Shown in pieces: positions 1-7,860 of a stretch of 39,791 nt of DNA. The stretch's first letter is position 1. Each line of letters begins with the position of its first letter. The notes under the pieces were generated by a model. It worked only from the letters and a program-made list of their open reading frames with translations, was not told where the DNA came from and did no database searches. Made by a program: the position numbers and the translations under genes. The DNA is from a virus: positions 1-39,791 of the IMG/VR virus record IMGVR_UViG_3300036846_000708, one strand, 5' to 3'.

Positions 1-183
1 GCCTAATTTTTGCGCACGACGGTATGGTTTCGGGAATACTCCGTAGGAGCCGACATTGAGCACTGCCGCTAAAACGCCCCGCAATCGCGTTCCGGTGCCC
101 CAGGACGCTTCCGCCGGGGTTTCCGCGGGGAATGCGGCGCCCGCGGCTTTCTGGCCCGCCGCCGCGAAAGGCAGAGTGAACCC
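1..183. other. Noncoding leader before terminase; candidate half of a cos/packaging site
   Basis: No convincing gene is seen here. The sequence is GC-rich apart from a short A/T patch in the first 11 bases. Positions 12-19 (GCGCACGA) are the exact reverse complement of positions 39777-39784 (TCGTGCGC), so joining the window end to its start gives an 8-bp inverted repeat around an 18-bp centre. Together with the HNH nuclease gene at the far end and the small terminase gene just downstream, this is the expected place for a cos or pac site. The function is inferred. Confidence 0.4.
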
Positions 184-642
184 ATGAGAGGCGACAAGCC
201 AACACCGACCAACTTGAAGATCCTGCGGCTCACCGGTAAGAAAGCCGAGCAGCTGCTCAAGAAGCAAACGCCGACTCCTGGCCCGCTGCTTGAGCCGCCC
301 GACTGGTTCACCGCGGAACAGAAAGACGCCTGGAAGTACGCCATCGAGAACGCGCCGCGCGATGTGCTGCGCCGCATCGATAAGGCCGCGCTTGCAGGTT
401 TCATCGTGGCCGAGGATACGCACCGCAAGGCCGCGGTGCTGATGGGACAGACCGAACTCGTGGTGAAGAGTCCAAAGCAAAGCCTGCCGATGCAGAATCC
501 TTACCTGCCGATCGTCAACCGCCAGTACATGCTGATGCTGAAGGGCGCCTGCGAACTGGGATTCACGCCGTGCTCGCGGGCACGCATCGATGCCGGCAAC
601 ACGGTGCAGCCGGTGCAGGGCGACTGGGAGGACGTGGGCTAG
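184..642 (+). CDS. terS: Terminase small subunit, P27 family
   Basis: A 152-residue protein that would bind the packaging site on phage DNA and recruit the large terminase. The N-terminal 'KPTPTNLKILR' signature is typical of the P27 family. It is followed by 'PPDWFTAEQKDAW', then 'DKAALAGFI', and a C-terminal 'NPYLPIVNRQ' and 'LGFTPCSRARI' block that closely fits the family pattern. Length is normal for the family. It starts at the only good ATG, shortly before the large terminase (9-nt gap), and lies directly after the presumed packaging site. The HNH nuclease gene lies just upstream if the window is circular, a standard arrangement in HK97-like phages. Confidence 0.93.
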   Translation: MRGDKPTPTNLKILRLTGKKAEQLLKKQTPTPGPLLEPPDWFTAEQKDAWKYAIENAPRDVLRRIDKAALAGFIVAEDTHRKAAVLMGQTELVVKSPKQSLPMQNPYLPIVNRQYMLMLKGACELGFTPCSRARIDAGNTVQPVQGDWEDVG

Positions 643-651
643 TAACTTCCG

Positions 652-3474
652 ATGCCGACCGCCTCGCGCACATATCCGTATGCGGCGCTGGCGGCGAAGT
701 ATGTCGAAGACATCGTGGGCGAGCGGATCCCGGCCTGCCTCTGGGTGCGCCTGGCCTGCGAGCGCCAGGTCCGCGACCTGGAAACCTTCCGCGGCGACTC
801 GAGTCCGTACTACTTCGACCGCGCCGCGGCAAACCGCGTCTGCGATATCATCCAGCGGTTCCCGCACATCAAGGGCATCTGGGCGCAGCACCGCAAGAAG
901 CTGGAACTGGAACCGTGGCAGTGTTTCATCATCTGCACCGTCTTCGGCTGGATGTGCGCGGCCACCAAAACGCGGCGCTTCCGCGTGGCCTATGTCGAGA
1001 TTCCCAGGAAAAACGCGAAGGCGCTGGCACTCGACACCCCGATTCCCACTCCTACCGGATGGGCCACCATCGGCGATGTACAGGTGGGAGATGCAATCTT
1101 CGATCCAGAGGGTAATCCGGCTAGAGTCACGGCGGTTAGCGAGACATTCACTGACCACGACTGCTACGAATTAGAGTTTAGTAACGGGGAACGGATCGTC
1201 GCCGATGCGGGCCACATCTGGCGGACGCAGGCCCGTGTGAATCAGGTCGGCGTCCACGCAGGGCGGCAAATGGGAGCACGCGGGCAGTCCGTAATATCGC
1301 GCGATCGCACCACGCAAGAAGTATTCGACACCCAGACCTATGGCGAGCGTAACGACCGGAATCACAGCATCGCCCCGGCCAGTTCCTTAGCTTTACCTGA
1401 TGCCGACTTACTGATTGAACCGTACGTGCTCGGCGCATGGCTCGGTGACGGCACCAGCGCAGCGGCACACATTACTTGCGGTTCAGAAGATCTCGCGGAG
1501 ATGGCCGCCCAGATTCGGCATTGCGGTTATGCAGTCAAATTATCACGAGCGGGGGCTGCTTGGCGTGTATTGATTCAAGGCGTAGAGGTGGACCTGCTCG
1601 GCGACCGCATCGTGGGCACGAAGAGCACCGCAAATGTGCAGGCGCGACTGCGCGGCCTGGGTGTCTTGAACAGCAAGCACATCCCGGCAAATTATCTGCG
1701 GGCATCTCTTTCGCAACGGCTGGCACTGCTGCAAGGTCTGATGGATACCGACGGTACAATTAGCCGCTCCGGTCTGTGCATCTCATTTACCACGGTTAGC
1801 GAGCGCCTCGCTTCAGGAGTCCAGGAACTGTTATCTACTCTCGGCCTTAAGCACCGTACGCGCCATACGCCGCTGGTGTGCAATGGTGTGCCCGTTCCGG
1901 GCGTGGCTCACTTAATTCAGTTCCATTCCTTCCGCGACGAGCTTCCAGTATTTCGCCTGCCGCGCAAACTAGGCAGAATGCGCTTACGGTCAGAAGCGGC
2001 GACAGCCCCGCGTAGTCGTTCTATTCAGATTTGCCGTGTCGCTCCAATAGCATCGGTTCCCGTCCGGTGCCTCACAGTCGATTCGCCGACGCACATGTTT
2101 CTGTGCGGGCGGTCTATGGTGCCGACACACAACAGCACGCTGACCAGTGCACTCGGCAATTACCTCGTGGCCTGCGACAACGAGGCCGGCGCCTACGTGG
2201 TTTCTGCCGCCAATACGCGCGACCAGGCGAAGCTGGTCTTTACCGACGCGCAGATCATGGCGCGGCGCGAGGCTGGGTTCCGCAGTAAATTCGGCGTCGA
2301 AGTCCTGGCGCACACCATCGTGCAGACGGAAACCGCCAGTAAGTTCGAGGCGTTGAGCGCCGAGCACAGCAACCTCGACGGGCTGAATATCCATGCCGCT
2401 CTGATCGACGAACTGCACGCGCACCCAACCCGCGGCCTCTGGGATGTGCTCGAAACCGCCACCGGCTCGCGCTCACAGTCGCTCATCTGGGCGATCACGA
2501 CGGCGGGGATGAACCGCGCCAGCGTCTGCTACGACCAGCGCACACACGCCATCGAGATGCTCAAGCGGATCATCAGCGACGAATCGTATTTCGGGATCAT
2601 CTACACGCGCGACGATGACGACGATCCGTGGGACGAAGCCACGTGGATGAAGTGCAACCCGAATTACGGGATCTCGATCTATCCCGAAACGATGCGCGCC
2701 ACTGCGGCGCGCGCGCAGACAATGCCGTCGCAGCAGAATGCCTTCCTGACGCGGCATCTGAATATCTGGGTGAATGCCGATACCGCGTGGCTTCCGGCCG
2801 GCGCCTGGGACAAATGCGGCGACCCGGATCTCGACATCGAAGACTTCGCGCGCGACCGCTGCTACATCGGCATCGATCTGGCGCTGCGCAGTGATATCGC
2901 GGCCCTAGTCATCGCTTTTCCGCCTACCGCGCGCCGCGACTGGTGGGCCGTCTTCGGCCGCTACTACCTTCCCGAGCAGACGGTCCAGCGCAGCGAAAAC
3001 AACCACTACCAGGGCTGGGAAATCGAAGGCCGCATGGTCGCCACGCCCGGTGCAGTGACCGACTTCGACTTCATCATCGACCAGCTCGAGGATTACGCCT
3101 CGCGCTTCGATCTGATCGAGATCGCGCTCGACCCGTACCATGCGGGACCGCTGGTTACCACGCTCGAGAAGCGCGGACTGCCGACCCCGGTGCAGATCCG
3201 GCAGTCGGCCCCCAACATGTCGCCGGCGATGGTCGAGATGGAAGGTCTGGTGCTCTCGGGGCGCATCCGGCACGACGGCGACCCGGTGCTCGCCTGGATG
3301 ATGAGCAACGTGACCGCGCACCGCTCCGGCGATCTGATGCAGCCGCGCAAGGAATCGGATGAGAAGAAGATCGACGGCGTGACCGCGCTGCTCATGTGCC
3401 TGCACCGCGGCCTGAAGCAGGGCGGCGGCGGCGAGCGCGCCGACTACGAAAACCGGGGTTTATGGGCAATCTGA
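652..3474 (+). CDS. terL: Terminase large subunit (HK97-type), interrupted by an intein
   Basis: This is the motor and nuclease that pumps DNA into the prohead. The 940-residue precursor contains an intein at residues 124-494. Removing it leaves about 569 residues, a normal size. The spliced product regains the Walker A loop 'RKNAK|STL', so the insertion falls between the loop Lys and Ser. Walker B is 'AALIDELHAH' with Asp-Glu. The C-terminal nuclease shows the expected acidic residues in 'IGIDLALRSD', 'ALDPYHAG' and 'DGVTALL'. Activity should therefore depend on protein splicing. The ATG at 652 has no clear Shine-Dalgarno site. The 3' end overlaps the portal gene by 13 nt. Family assignment is secure; dependence on splicing is inferred. 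Confidence 0.95.
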   Translation: MPTASRTYPYAALAAKYVEDIVGERIPACLWVRLACERQVRDLETFRGDSSPYYFDRAAANRVCDIIQRFPHIKGIWAQHRKKLELEPWQCFIICTVFGWMCAATKTRRFRVAYVEIPRKNAKALALDTPIPTPTGWATIGDVQVGDAIFDPEGNPARVTAVSETFTDHDCYELEFSNGERIVADAGHIWRTQARVNQVGVHAGRQMGARGQSVISRDRTTQEVFDTQTYGERNDRNHSIAPASSLALPDADLLIEPYVLGAWLGDGTSAAAHITCGSEDLAEMAAQIRHCGYAVKLSRAGAAWRVLIQGVEVDLLGDRIVGTKSTANVQARLRGLGVLNSKHIPANYLRASLSQRLALLQGLMDTDGTISRSGLCISFTTVSERLASGVQELLSTLGLKHRTRHTPLVCNGVPVPGVAHLIQFHSFRDELPVFRLPRKLGRMRLRSEAATAPRSRSIQICRVAPIASVPVRCLTVDSPTHMFLCGRSMVPTHNSTLTSALGNYLVACDNEAGAYVVSAANTRDQAKLVFTDAQIMARREAGFRSKFGVEVLAHTIVQTETASKFEALSAEHSNLDGLNIHAALIDELHAHPTRGLWDVLETATGSRSQSLIWAITTAGMNRASVCYDQRTHAIEMLKRIISDESYFGIIYTRDDDDDPWDEATWMKCNPNYGISIYPETMRATAARAQTMPSQQNAFLTRHLNIWVNADTAWLPAGAWDKCGDPDLDIEDFARDRCYIGIDLALRSDIAALVIAFPPTARRDWWAVFGRYYLPEQTVQRSENNHYQGWEIEGRMVATPGAVTDFDFIIDQLEDYASRFDLIEIALDPYHAGPLVTTLEKRGLPTPVQIRQSAPNMSPAMVEMEGLVLSGRIRHDGDPVLAWMMSNVTAHRSGDLMQPRKESDEKKIDGVTALLMCLHRGLKQGGGGERADYENRGLWAI
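1021..2133 (+). mobile_element. Class 3-type intein with LAGLIDADG homing endonuclease, in terL
   Basis: A 371-residue self-splicing element (precursor residues 124-494). It starts with Ala in 'ALALDTPIPTPTGW', where most inteins have Cys or Ser. It ends in 'VPTHN' and is followed by Ser of the C-extein. A Trp after the block B His ('GHIW'), a Cys in block F ('VRCLTVDSP') and a Thr before the terminal HN match the WCT triad of class 3 inteins, in which the block F Cys makes the first attack. The central part has two LAGLIDADG-like motifs, 'LGAWLGDGT' (about residues 260-268) and 'LLQGLMDTDG' (about 359-368), both with the acidic residue kept, so homing may still work. Eight in-frame TTA leucine codons occur here and none was noticed in the flanking extein, which suggests recent transfer. 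Confidence 0.92.
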
Positions 3475-4706
3475 AAACCATGCTGGCGCGCGCCTGGAAG
3501 GCCATCGCCACCACCTTCGGCAGCGTGACGCGCATCGGGACCAGGAGCACTGGCGGTGGCGGCATCATCAACACCCTGCCTGGCGCCGGCATCACCAACC
3601 CCGCGGCCAATACCGCGCTGCAGTCCGCGGCCGTCTGGGCCTGCTGCCGGCTGATCGCCAACTCGATTGCATCGCTGCCCACAAACCTGTTCCACGACAC
3701 ATCGCAGGGAAAGGTGAAGGCCTTTGACTCGCCCTTGTACCGCGTGCTGACGCAGTCGCCGAATCCGATGATGACGGCGTCGCAATGGATGCAGCCGACG
3801 ATGATGAGCCTGCTGCTCTGGGGCAACGCCTTCACCTGGATCGACCGCGTGGATGGCGAGGTGCTGGGCCTGTGGCCGCTGAATGCATCGCGCGTCCAGA
3901 TCCTGCTCAAGACCGACGGCACGCTGGACTATTTCTATTCCGATCTGACCGGGCGCAGCCACCACTTCTCGGCCGAGGAACTGATCCACTTCCGGCTGTT
4001 CACTCTGGACGGTTACATCGGCCTGCCGGTGCTCGACTACCACCGCATGACGCTGGACTTCGAGACCGCCACCACCGCGTATGCTTACTCGATCTACCAG
4101 AACGGCGGGCAACCCGGCGGCGTGCTCGAGTATCCCGGCGTGCTGAAAGAGGCCCAGGTAAACCGCATCCGCGATTCCTGGAAGGCTACCCACTCAGGGC
4201 CGATGAACGCCGCGCAGGTCGCCATCCTCGAAGAGGGCATGAAGTACACGCCGCTCGCCCTGCCGCTCTCTTCGCTGAATTACATCGAAGAGAAGAAGTT
4301 CAGCGTCGAGCAGATCGCACGCATCTTCGGCGTGCCGCCGCACCTGATCGGCGCCATGGACAAGCCCACGTATGCAAGCGTCGAGCAGCAGTCCATCGAA
4401 TTCGTCCGCTACACCATCAACCCTTACGTGGTTTCTCTTGAGCAGTCGATCGCCAAGGCGCTGCTTCAGGGGCCGTACGTCTACAAGATGAACCTCAACG
4501 GCTTCGAGAGAAGCGACATCCGCACCCGCTATCTCAGCTATGCCACGGCGCGGCAGTGGGGCTGGATGTCGGCGAATGATATCCGCGAACTCGAAGACCA
4601 GAACCGCATCGAAGGCGGCGACGATTATCTGGTGCCGCTCAACATGTCGGCGGCGGCGGATGACGGCAAACCGTTGGCGCCGGCGGGGCCGCCGCAAGGA
4701 GCATAA
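3462..4706 (+). CDS. Portal protein, HK97 family
   Basis: The dodecameric ring at the unique head vertex through which DNA enters and leaves. From ATG 3462 ('MGNLKTMLARAW') it is 414 residues, normal for HK97-type portals. Typical segments include 'ALQSAAVWACCRLIANSIASLP' near the N-terminus, 'LLLWGNAFTWIDR', 'EELIHFRLFTLDGYIGLPVL' and 'ARIFGVPPHLIGAMDKPTYASVEQQ', a diagnostic family block. An upstream in-frame start at 3396 would add an Arg-rich stretch read from terL in another frame and is less likely. It overlaps terL by 13 nt and is followed by the protease gene. Confidence 0.94.
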   Translation: MGNLKTMLARAWKAIATTFGSVTRIGTRSTGGGGIINTLPGAGITNPAANTALQSAAVWACCRLIANSIASLPTNLFHDTSQGKVKAFDSPLYRVLTQSPNPMMTASQWMQPTMMSLLLWGNAFTWIDRVDGEVLGLWPLNASRVQILLKTDGTLDYFYSDLTGRSHHFSAEELIHFRLFTLDGYIGLPVLDYHRMTLDFETATTAYAYSIYQNGGQPGGVLEYPGVLKEAQVNRIRDSWKATHSGPMNAAQVAILEEGMKYTPLALPLSSLNYIEEKKFSVEQIARIFGVPPHLIGAMDKPTYASVEQQSIEFVRYTINPYVVSLEQSIAKALLQGPYVYKMNLNGFERSDIRTRYLSYATARQWGWMSANDIRELEDQNRIEGGDDYLVPLNMSAAADDGKPLAPAGPPQGA

Positions 4707-4708
4707 GT

Positions 4709-5341
4709 ATGGAACGCAAAGCGTGCGCGCTGATCGAACTGAAGGCGGAAGGGGACAGCGGCCTGTTCTCGGGTTACGCCTCGACCTACAACGTGGACCT
4801 GCAGGGCGACAGAGTGATCCCCGGCGCCTTCGCGCAGTCGATCAAGGACAAAAAAGGCAAGGTCCCGATCTTCGCCAACCATGAAGAGTGGATCGGTTTC
4901 TCTACCGGCCTGGCCGAGGATGGCAAAGGCCTCGCGCTGACCGGCAAGCTCGCGCTCGGCAACACCGTTTCCCAGAACACCTATGCCCTGTTGCAGGAAG
5001 CCGCGGCGCTCGACTTCCGCGTCGGCATGTCGATCGGCTTCATGGCGAAGCAGTGGGATTACGAGGACGACATCCGCACACTATCGGAGATCGACCTCTG
5101 GGAAGTGTCCATCACGCCCTTTCCGGCGCAGCCGAAGGCCTACGTGGCCGATGTGAAAACGTGGCGTGATTTCGAGAAACATCTGCGGGAGGCAGAAGGT
5201 TTCTCACGGGTCGAGGCAAAGAAGATTATTCGCGCCTTCGCGGCCTGTAACCAGTCTTCGAGCGGGATGCCCGACGACGCCCCTACGCCGCTTACCCGGC
5301 GATTACTGGCGGCATTGACCGCCGTTCAAGGAGCCGAATAA
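4709..5341 (+). CDS. Prohead maturation protease, HK97 family
   Basis: A 210-residue serine protease that would cleave the capsid scaffold domain after prohead assembly. The N-terminus ('LFSGYASTYNVDLQGDRVIPGAF') is typical. The catalytic candidates are His58 in 'ANHEE' and Ser108 in 'VGMSIGF', followed by 'EIDLWEVSITPFPA'. This is the usual fingerprint of caudoviral prohead proteases. A good ribosome site (AAGGAG) precedes ATG 4709. The stop overlaps the capsid start by one base (TAATG), implying coupled translation. Its natural substrate should be the N-terminal delta domain of the capsid protein at 5341. The second capsid protein at 7857 lacks such a domain. Confidence 0.93.
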   Translation: MERKACALIELKAEGDSGLFSGYASTYNVDLQGDRVIPGAFAQSIKDKKGKVPIFANHEEWIGFSTGLAEDGKGLALTGKLALGNTVSQNTYALLQEAAALDFRVGMSIGFMAKQWDYEDDIRTLSEIDLWEVSITPFPAQPKAYVADVKTWRDFEKHLREAEGFSRVEAKKIIRAFAACNQSSSGMPDDAPTPLTRRLLAALTAVQGAE

Positions 5342-6741
5342 TGGCAATCCCAGGGATTGACAACGAAGAACTGGAACTCATCCGCAAACTGCGGTTCGAG
5401 TGGAAGCAGGACATCACCGCCAACATTAAACAGGCGAAAGCGGAGGGGTTCGTGGACCCCGAAGCCCGCGAGAAGGCCGGGAAGGTCGAGAAGGACCTGA
5501 ACACACACTCTGACGCTGCCGCCGCGGCGTCCGCCGCCGCCGCTGCCGCCATCAAACGGTGCGACGACCTGGATGCGAAGGTGAAGTTGTACGGCGAACG
5601 CAGTTCCCGGCCGCCGGGCGCCGGCGCCGGCGAGGACGGGGTGCTGGTGAAGAGCCTGGGCGCCAAGTTCGTGGAAAGCGACCAATTCAAAAACTGCCAG
5701 TTCAGTGGGCGCTTCCAGATCCAGACCGGCCTCACCAAGACGCGCATCAAGGACATCATGGCCGGCATCCTGGGCCGCAAGGCCGTGACTACTATCGCCG
5801 AAGGCGGCGCCACCACCATCACACCGCCGGTCGGCGCTTACCCGATCTTTCCGCGGCGCATGGGACTGATCCCGCAGCAGTTCGCGCCGGTCACCATGCG
5901 CGATCTGGTGGACGTGGTCCCGATCGACGGCACCAACGCCGTCGAGTACGTGACGGAAGTCTGGACCAATGCCGCCGACTACCAGATTCTGGAAGGCGAC
6001 AAGAAGGCGCAGTCGGGCGTGACCTACACGGACAACACCGCGGTGGTCCGCACCATTGCGCACTACGTGAAGGTATCGCGCCAGATGGCGAGCGACGTCA
6101 GCTTTATCATCGCCACCATCGAAAACCGCCTGGCGCTCTTCGTGTTGCTCAAGGAAGATACCGAGATCCTGTTCGGCAACAACGCCGCTGGCCACCTCTG
6201 GGGCATCATGCCGCAGGCGACGGCGGCGACGGTCTACTATCCCGGTCCCGCGCCGGCGACCGACACCATGCTCGACCAGTTGAATGCCGCCGAGACCTAT
6301 ATCGAGAACCAGTTCTATTTCCCGACCGCGTACGTGCTGAACCCGACCAACTGGTTCCATATCGAAAGCCTGAAGACGACCTACGGCCAGTACCTGCTGC
6401 CGAGTTCGCCGATGAACGAAGGTACGCCGCGGCTGTGGGGACTTCCGGTGATCACCACCCCGGTCATGACGCTCAACGATTACCTGTGCGGCGCCTTCCC
6501 CGGAAATGCCGCGCTCTTCGATCGCGAGACAGTCAACGTCGAAATGGCGTTCCAGAATGAGGACGACTTCATTCGCAACCTGATCACGCTGCGAGCAGAA
6601 GAACGGATTGCGTTCGCCGTCTTCGTGCCGAAGGCCTTCGCCAAGGGACCGTTCGTTACCGCAGCTCTCGGGGCCTTGGGATCGGGACCTTCAGGGCCGG
6701 GAACTTCGGGGCCGGGGCACCTCGGGCCGGGAACCAAGTGA
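5341..6741 (+). CDS. Major capsid protein with delta scaffold domain, HK97 fold
   Basis: A 466-residue capsid precursor. Residues 1-95 are charged and helical with an Ala-rich stretch (roughly 56-69), as expected for the delta scaffold domain removed by the protease. The mature part begins near 'DGVLVKSLGAKF' and includes 'MRDLVDVVPI', 'YVKVSRQMASDV', 'YVLNPTNWFHIESLK', 'RLWGLPVITT' and 'FQNEDDFIRNLITLRAEERIAFAV', a clear HK97-fold ending. The last ~18 residues are an unusual Gly-Pro repeat (GPSGPG, TSGPG, HLGPG) encoded by a repeated GGGCCGGG DNA motif. An AAGGAG site precedes the start, which overlaps the protease stop. Confidence 0.94.
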   Translation: MAIPGIDNEELELIRKLRFEWKQDITANIKQAKAEGFVDPEAREKAGKVEKDLNTHSDAAAAASAAAAAAIKRCDDLDAKVKLYGERSSRPPGAGAGEDGVLVKSLGAKFVESDQFKNCQFSGRFQIQTGLTKTRIKDIMAGILGRKAVTTIAEGGATTITPPVGAYPIFPRRMGLIPQQFAPVTMRDLVDVVPIDGTNAVEYVTEVWTNAADYQILEGDKKAQSGVTYTDNTAVVRTIAHYVKVSRQMASDVSFIIATIENRLALFVLLKEDTEILFGNNAAGHLWGIMPQATAATVYYPGPAPATDTMLDQLNAAETYIENQFYFPTAYVLNPTNWFHIESLKTTYGQYLLPSSPMNEGTPRLWGLPVITTPVMTLNDYLCGAFPGNAALFDRETVNVEMAFQNEDDFIRNLITLRAEERIAFAVFVPKAFAKGPFVTAALGALGSGPSGPGTSGPGHLGPGTK

Positions 6742-6902
6742 TCATCCAGTTTCTCAAGGACCACATCATGCGCGACGGCAAACTGCGGCGCAAAGGCGAA
6801 GTGCTCGTGGTCCCTGAAAATATGGCCGGCGAACTCATGCAGGCGGGCGTTGTCAAGGAGCGCCCGCCTGTCGGACCTACCGAACGGAAGGAGACAGCAT
6901 GA
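6738..6902 (+). CDS. Small phage protein following the capsid gene, unknown function
   Basis: A 54-residue protein starting at GTG 6738 and overlapping the capsid stop (GTGA). It reads 'FLKDHIMRDGKLRRKGEV', then 'VPENMAGELMQAGVVKE'. This resembles a small family found after capsid genes in many siphophages, with a compact beta pattern in which a 'G..Y/R.KGE.v.v' strand is followed by 'A..L...G'. It is coupled to the downstream membrane-protein gene by an ATGA overlap. The role is unknown; a structural or assembly role is only suggested by position. Confidence 0.7.
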   Translation: MIIQFLKDHIMRDGKLRRKGEVLVVPENMAGELMQAGVVKERPPVGPTERKETA

Positions 6903-7036
6903 TCACGCTTCGCCTGCTGCTCATGATCGTGGCCTTCATAATGCTTCTGCTCAGTGGCCTGGGCATCTCCGCGCCGCGCATCAATCTGCAAGGTCTGGGC
7001 CTCGCACTGTGGCTCCTGGCCGTGATGATCCAATGA
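6899..7036 (+). CDS. Small two-helix membrane protein
   Basis: A 45-residue hydrophobic protein with two predicted membrane segments, about residues 4-20 ('LRLLLMIVAFIMLLLSG') and 28-44 ('LQGLGLALWLLAVMI'), separated by a short 'SAPRIN' turn. Strong Shine-Dalgarno sequence (AAGGAGA) upstream, and ATGA overlaps with both neighbours. Similar tiny membrane proteins occur near the head genes of many phages, with no settled function. In the absence of any other lysis candidate, a holin-like role cannot be excluded, but I have no direct evidence for it. Confidence 0.65.
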   Translation: MITLRLLLMIVAFIMLLLSGLGISAPRINLQGLGLALWLLAVMIQ

Positions 7037-7530
7037 GCACGCAACCGCCGATCATCCCGAATATCCAGGTGCCCACGCAGCAACTGAAAGACGCTGGTGG
7101 CCCGCCCGCGGCGCTCGAAGACCGGGATAACTTCGTGCGCAACCTGGGCACCGTGTTGACCGGCGCCGGCGCGGCCACGACCGATACAGGCACGCCGGCG
7201 CCGCCGGTTCCTCCGTCCGGTTCGGCATCAGGCCGCGTCCCGGTGCTCACCCTCGTGGACATCAAGGCGCAGTGCCACATCGAACCCGACCAGACCGAAG
7301 ATGACGACTACCTGAAGCAACTGGAAATGGCGGCGCGGCTGCACACCGAAAACTACCTGCGTTACACCATTGATGCGTCGGTGGGCGAAAACATCAAGCA
7401 GGCGCTGCTGATCCTGATCGCCGACTGGTATCGCAACCGCGAATTGATGCGCGACGGCCGCTGGGTCAACGCGCCCATTGCCTGGGAGGCCCTGTTGAGC
7501 ACGGAGCGGGATTACCCGACTTACACCTAA
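7033..7530 (+). CDS. Head-tail connector, gp6-like adaptor
   Basis: From ATG 7033 the protein has 165 residues. The N-terminal ~75 residues are Pro/Ala/Thr-rich and probably disordered. The C-terminal ~85 residues ('LVDIKAQCHIEPDQTEDD' onward) show the classic adaptor pattern: 'D..YL..LE.AAR..TE.YL' followed by a helix with 'ALLILIADWYRNREL'. Such proteins sit under the portal as the first connector ring. It lies between the membrane protein (ATGA overlap) and the head closure gene, which starts immediately after the stop. Confidence 0.85.
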   Translation: MSTQPPIIPNIQVPTQQLKDAGGPPAALEDRDNFVRNLGTVLTGAGAATTDTGTPAPPVPPSGSASGRVPVLTLVDIKAQCHIEPDQTEDDDYLKQLEMAARLHTENYLRYTIDASVGENIKQALLILIADWYRNRELMRDGRWVNAPIAWEALLSTERDYPTYT

Positions 7531-7860
7531 ATGCCAGAGCATCCCGGTATCGAAGCAGGCGTCCTGGATAAGCGGGTCACGCTTTTGCAGCCCGACTATA
7601 ACACGGAACTGGACGAGATCACCGACTGGACCCCGGTCGCCACGGTGTGGGCGGGCATCATGCCGGCGGCCGTCCGCGAAACCAACCAGGCGGGCCGCAC
7701 TATCGCCATCACCATGATCGGCATCGTAATCCGCTTCCGTACCGACATCGATGCGCGGTGGCGGATTCAGGACCGTGACCGTACCTACCAGATCAGAGGC
7801 ATCGACGACGTGCTGCGCCGTCACGTGCAGTTGCAACTAACTTGCGAGGAGGTCCAATGA
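7531..7860 (+). CDS. Head closure / head-tail joining protein
   Basis: A 109-residue, beta-rich protein of the phage head-tail joining family. 'LDKRVTLLQPD' at the N-terminus, a central 'TPVATVWAGIMPA' strand pair and 'DIDARWRIQDRDRTYQIRGIDD' near the end are the usual landmarks. It should form the second connector ring that seals the portal channel after packaging. It abuts the adaptor gene exactly. Its stop overlaps the start of the second capsid gene (ATGA), and an AGGAGG ribosome site for that gene lies within its last codons. Confidence 0.85.
   Translation: MPEHPGIEAGVLDKRVTLLQPDYNTELDEITDWTPVATVWAGIMPAAVRETNQAGRTIAITMIGIVIRFRTDIDARWRIQDRDRTYQIRGIDDVLRRHVQLQLTCEEVQ

Noticed and set aside
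570-1174. Two overlapping plus-strand frames at the start of terL
   Set aside because: Both are Arg/Ser/Gly-rich shadows of terL, which is well supported by its motifs.
5559-6560. A 333-codon plus-strand frame within the capsid gene
   Set aside because: Composition is Arg/His/Gly-rich, without any motif. The overlapping capsid frame is unambiguous.
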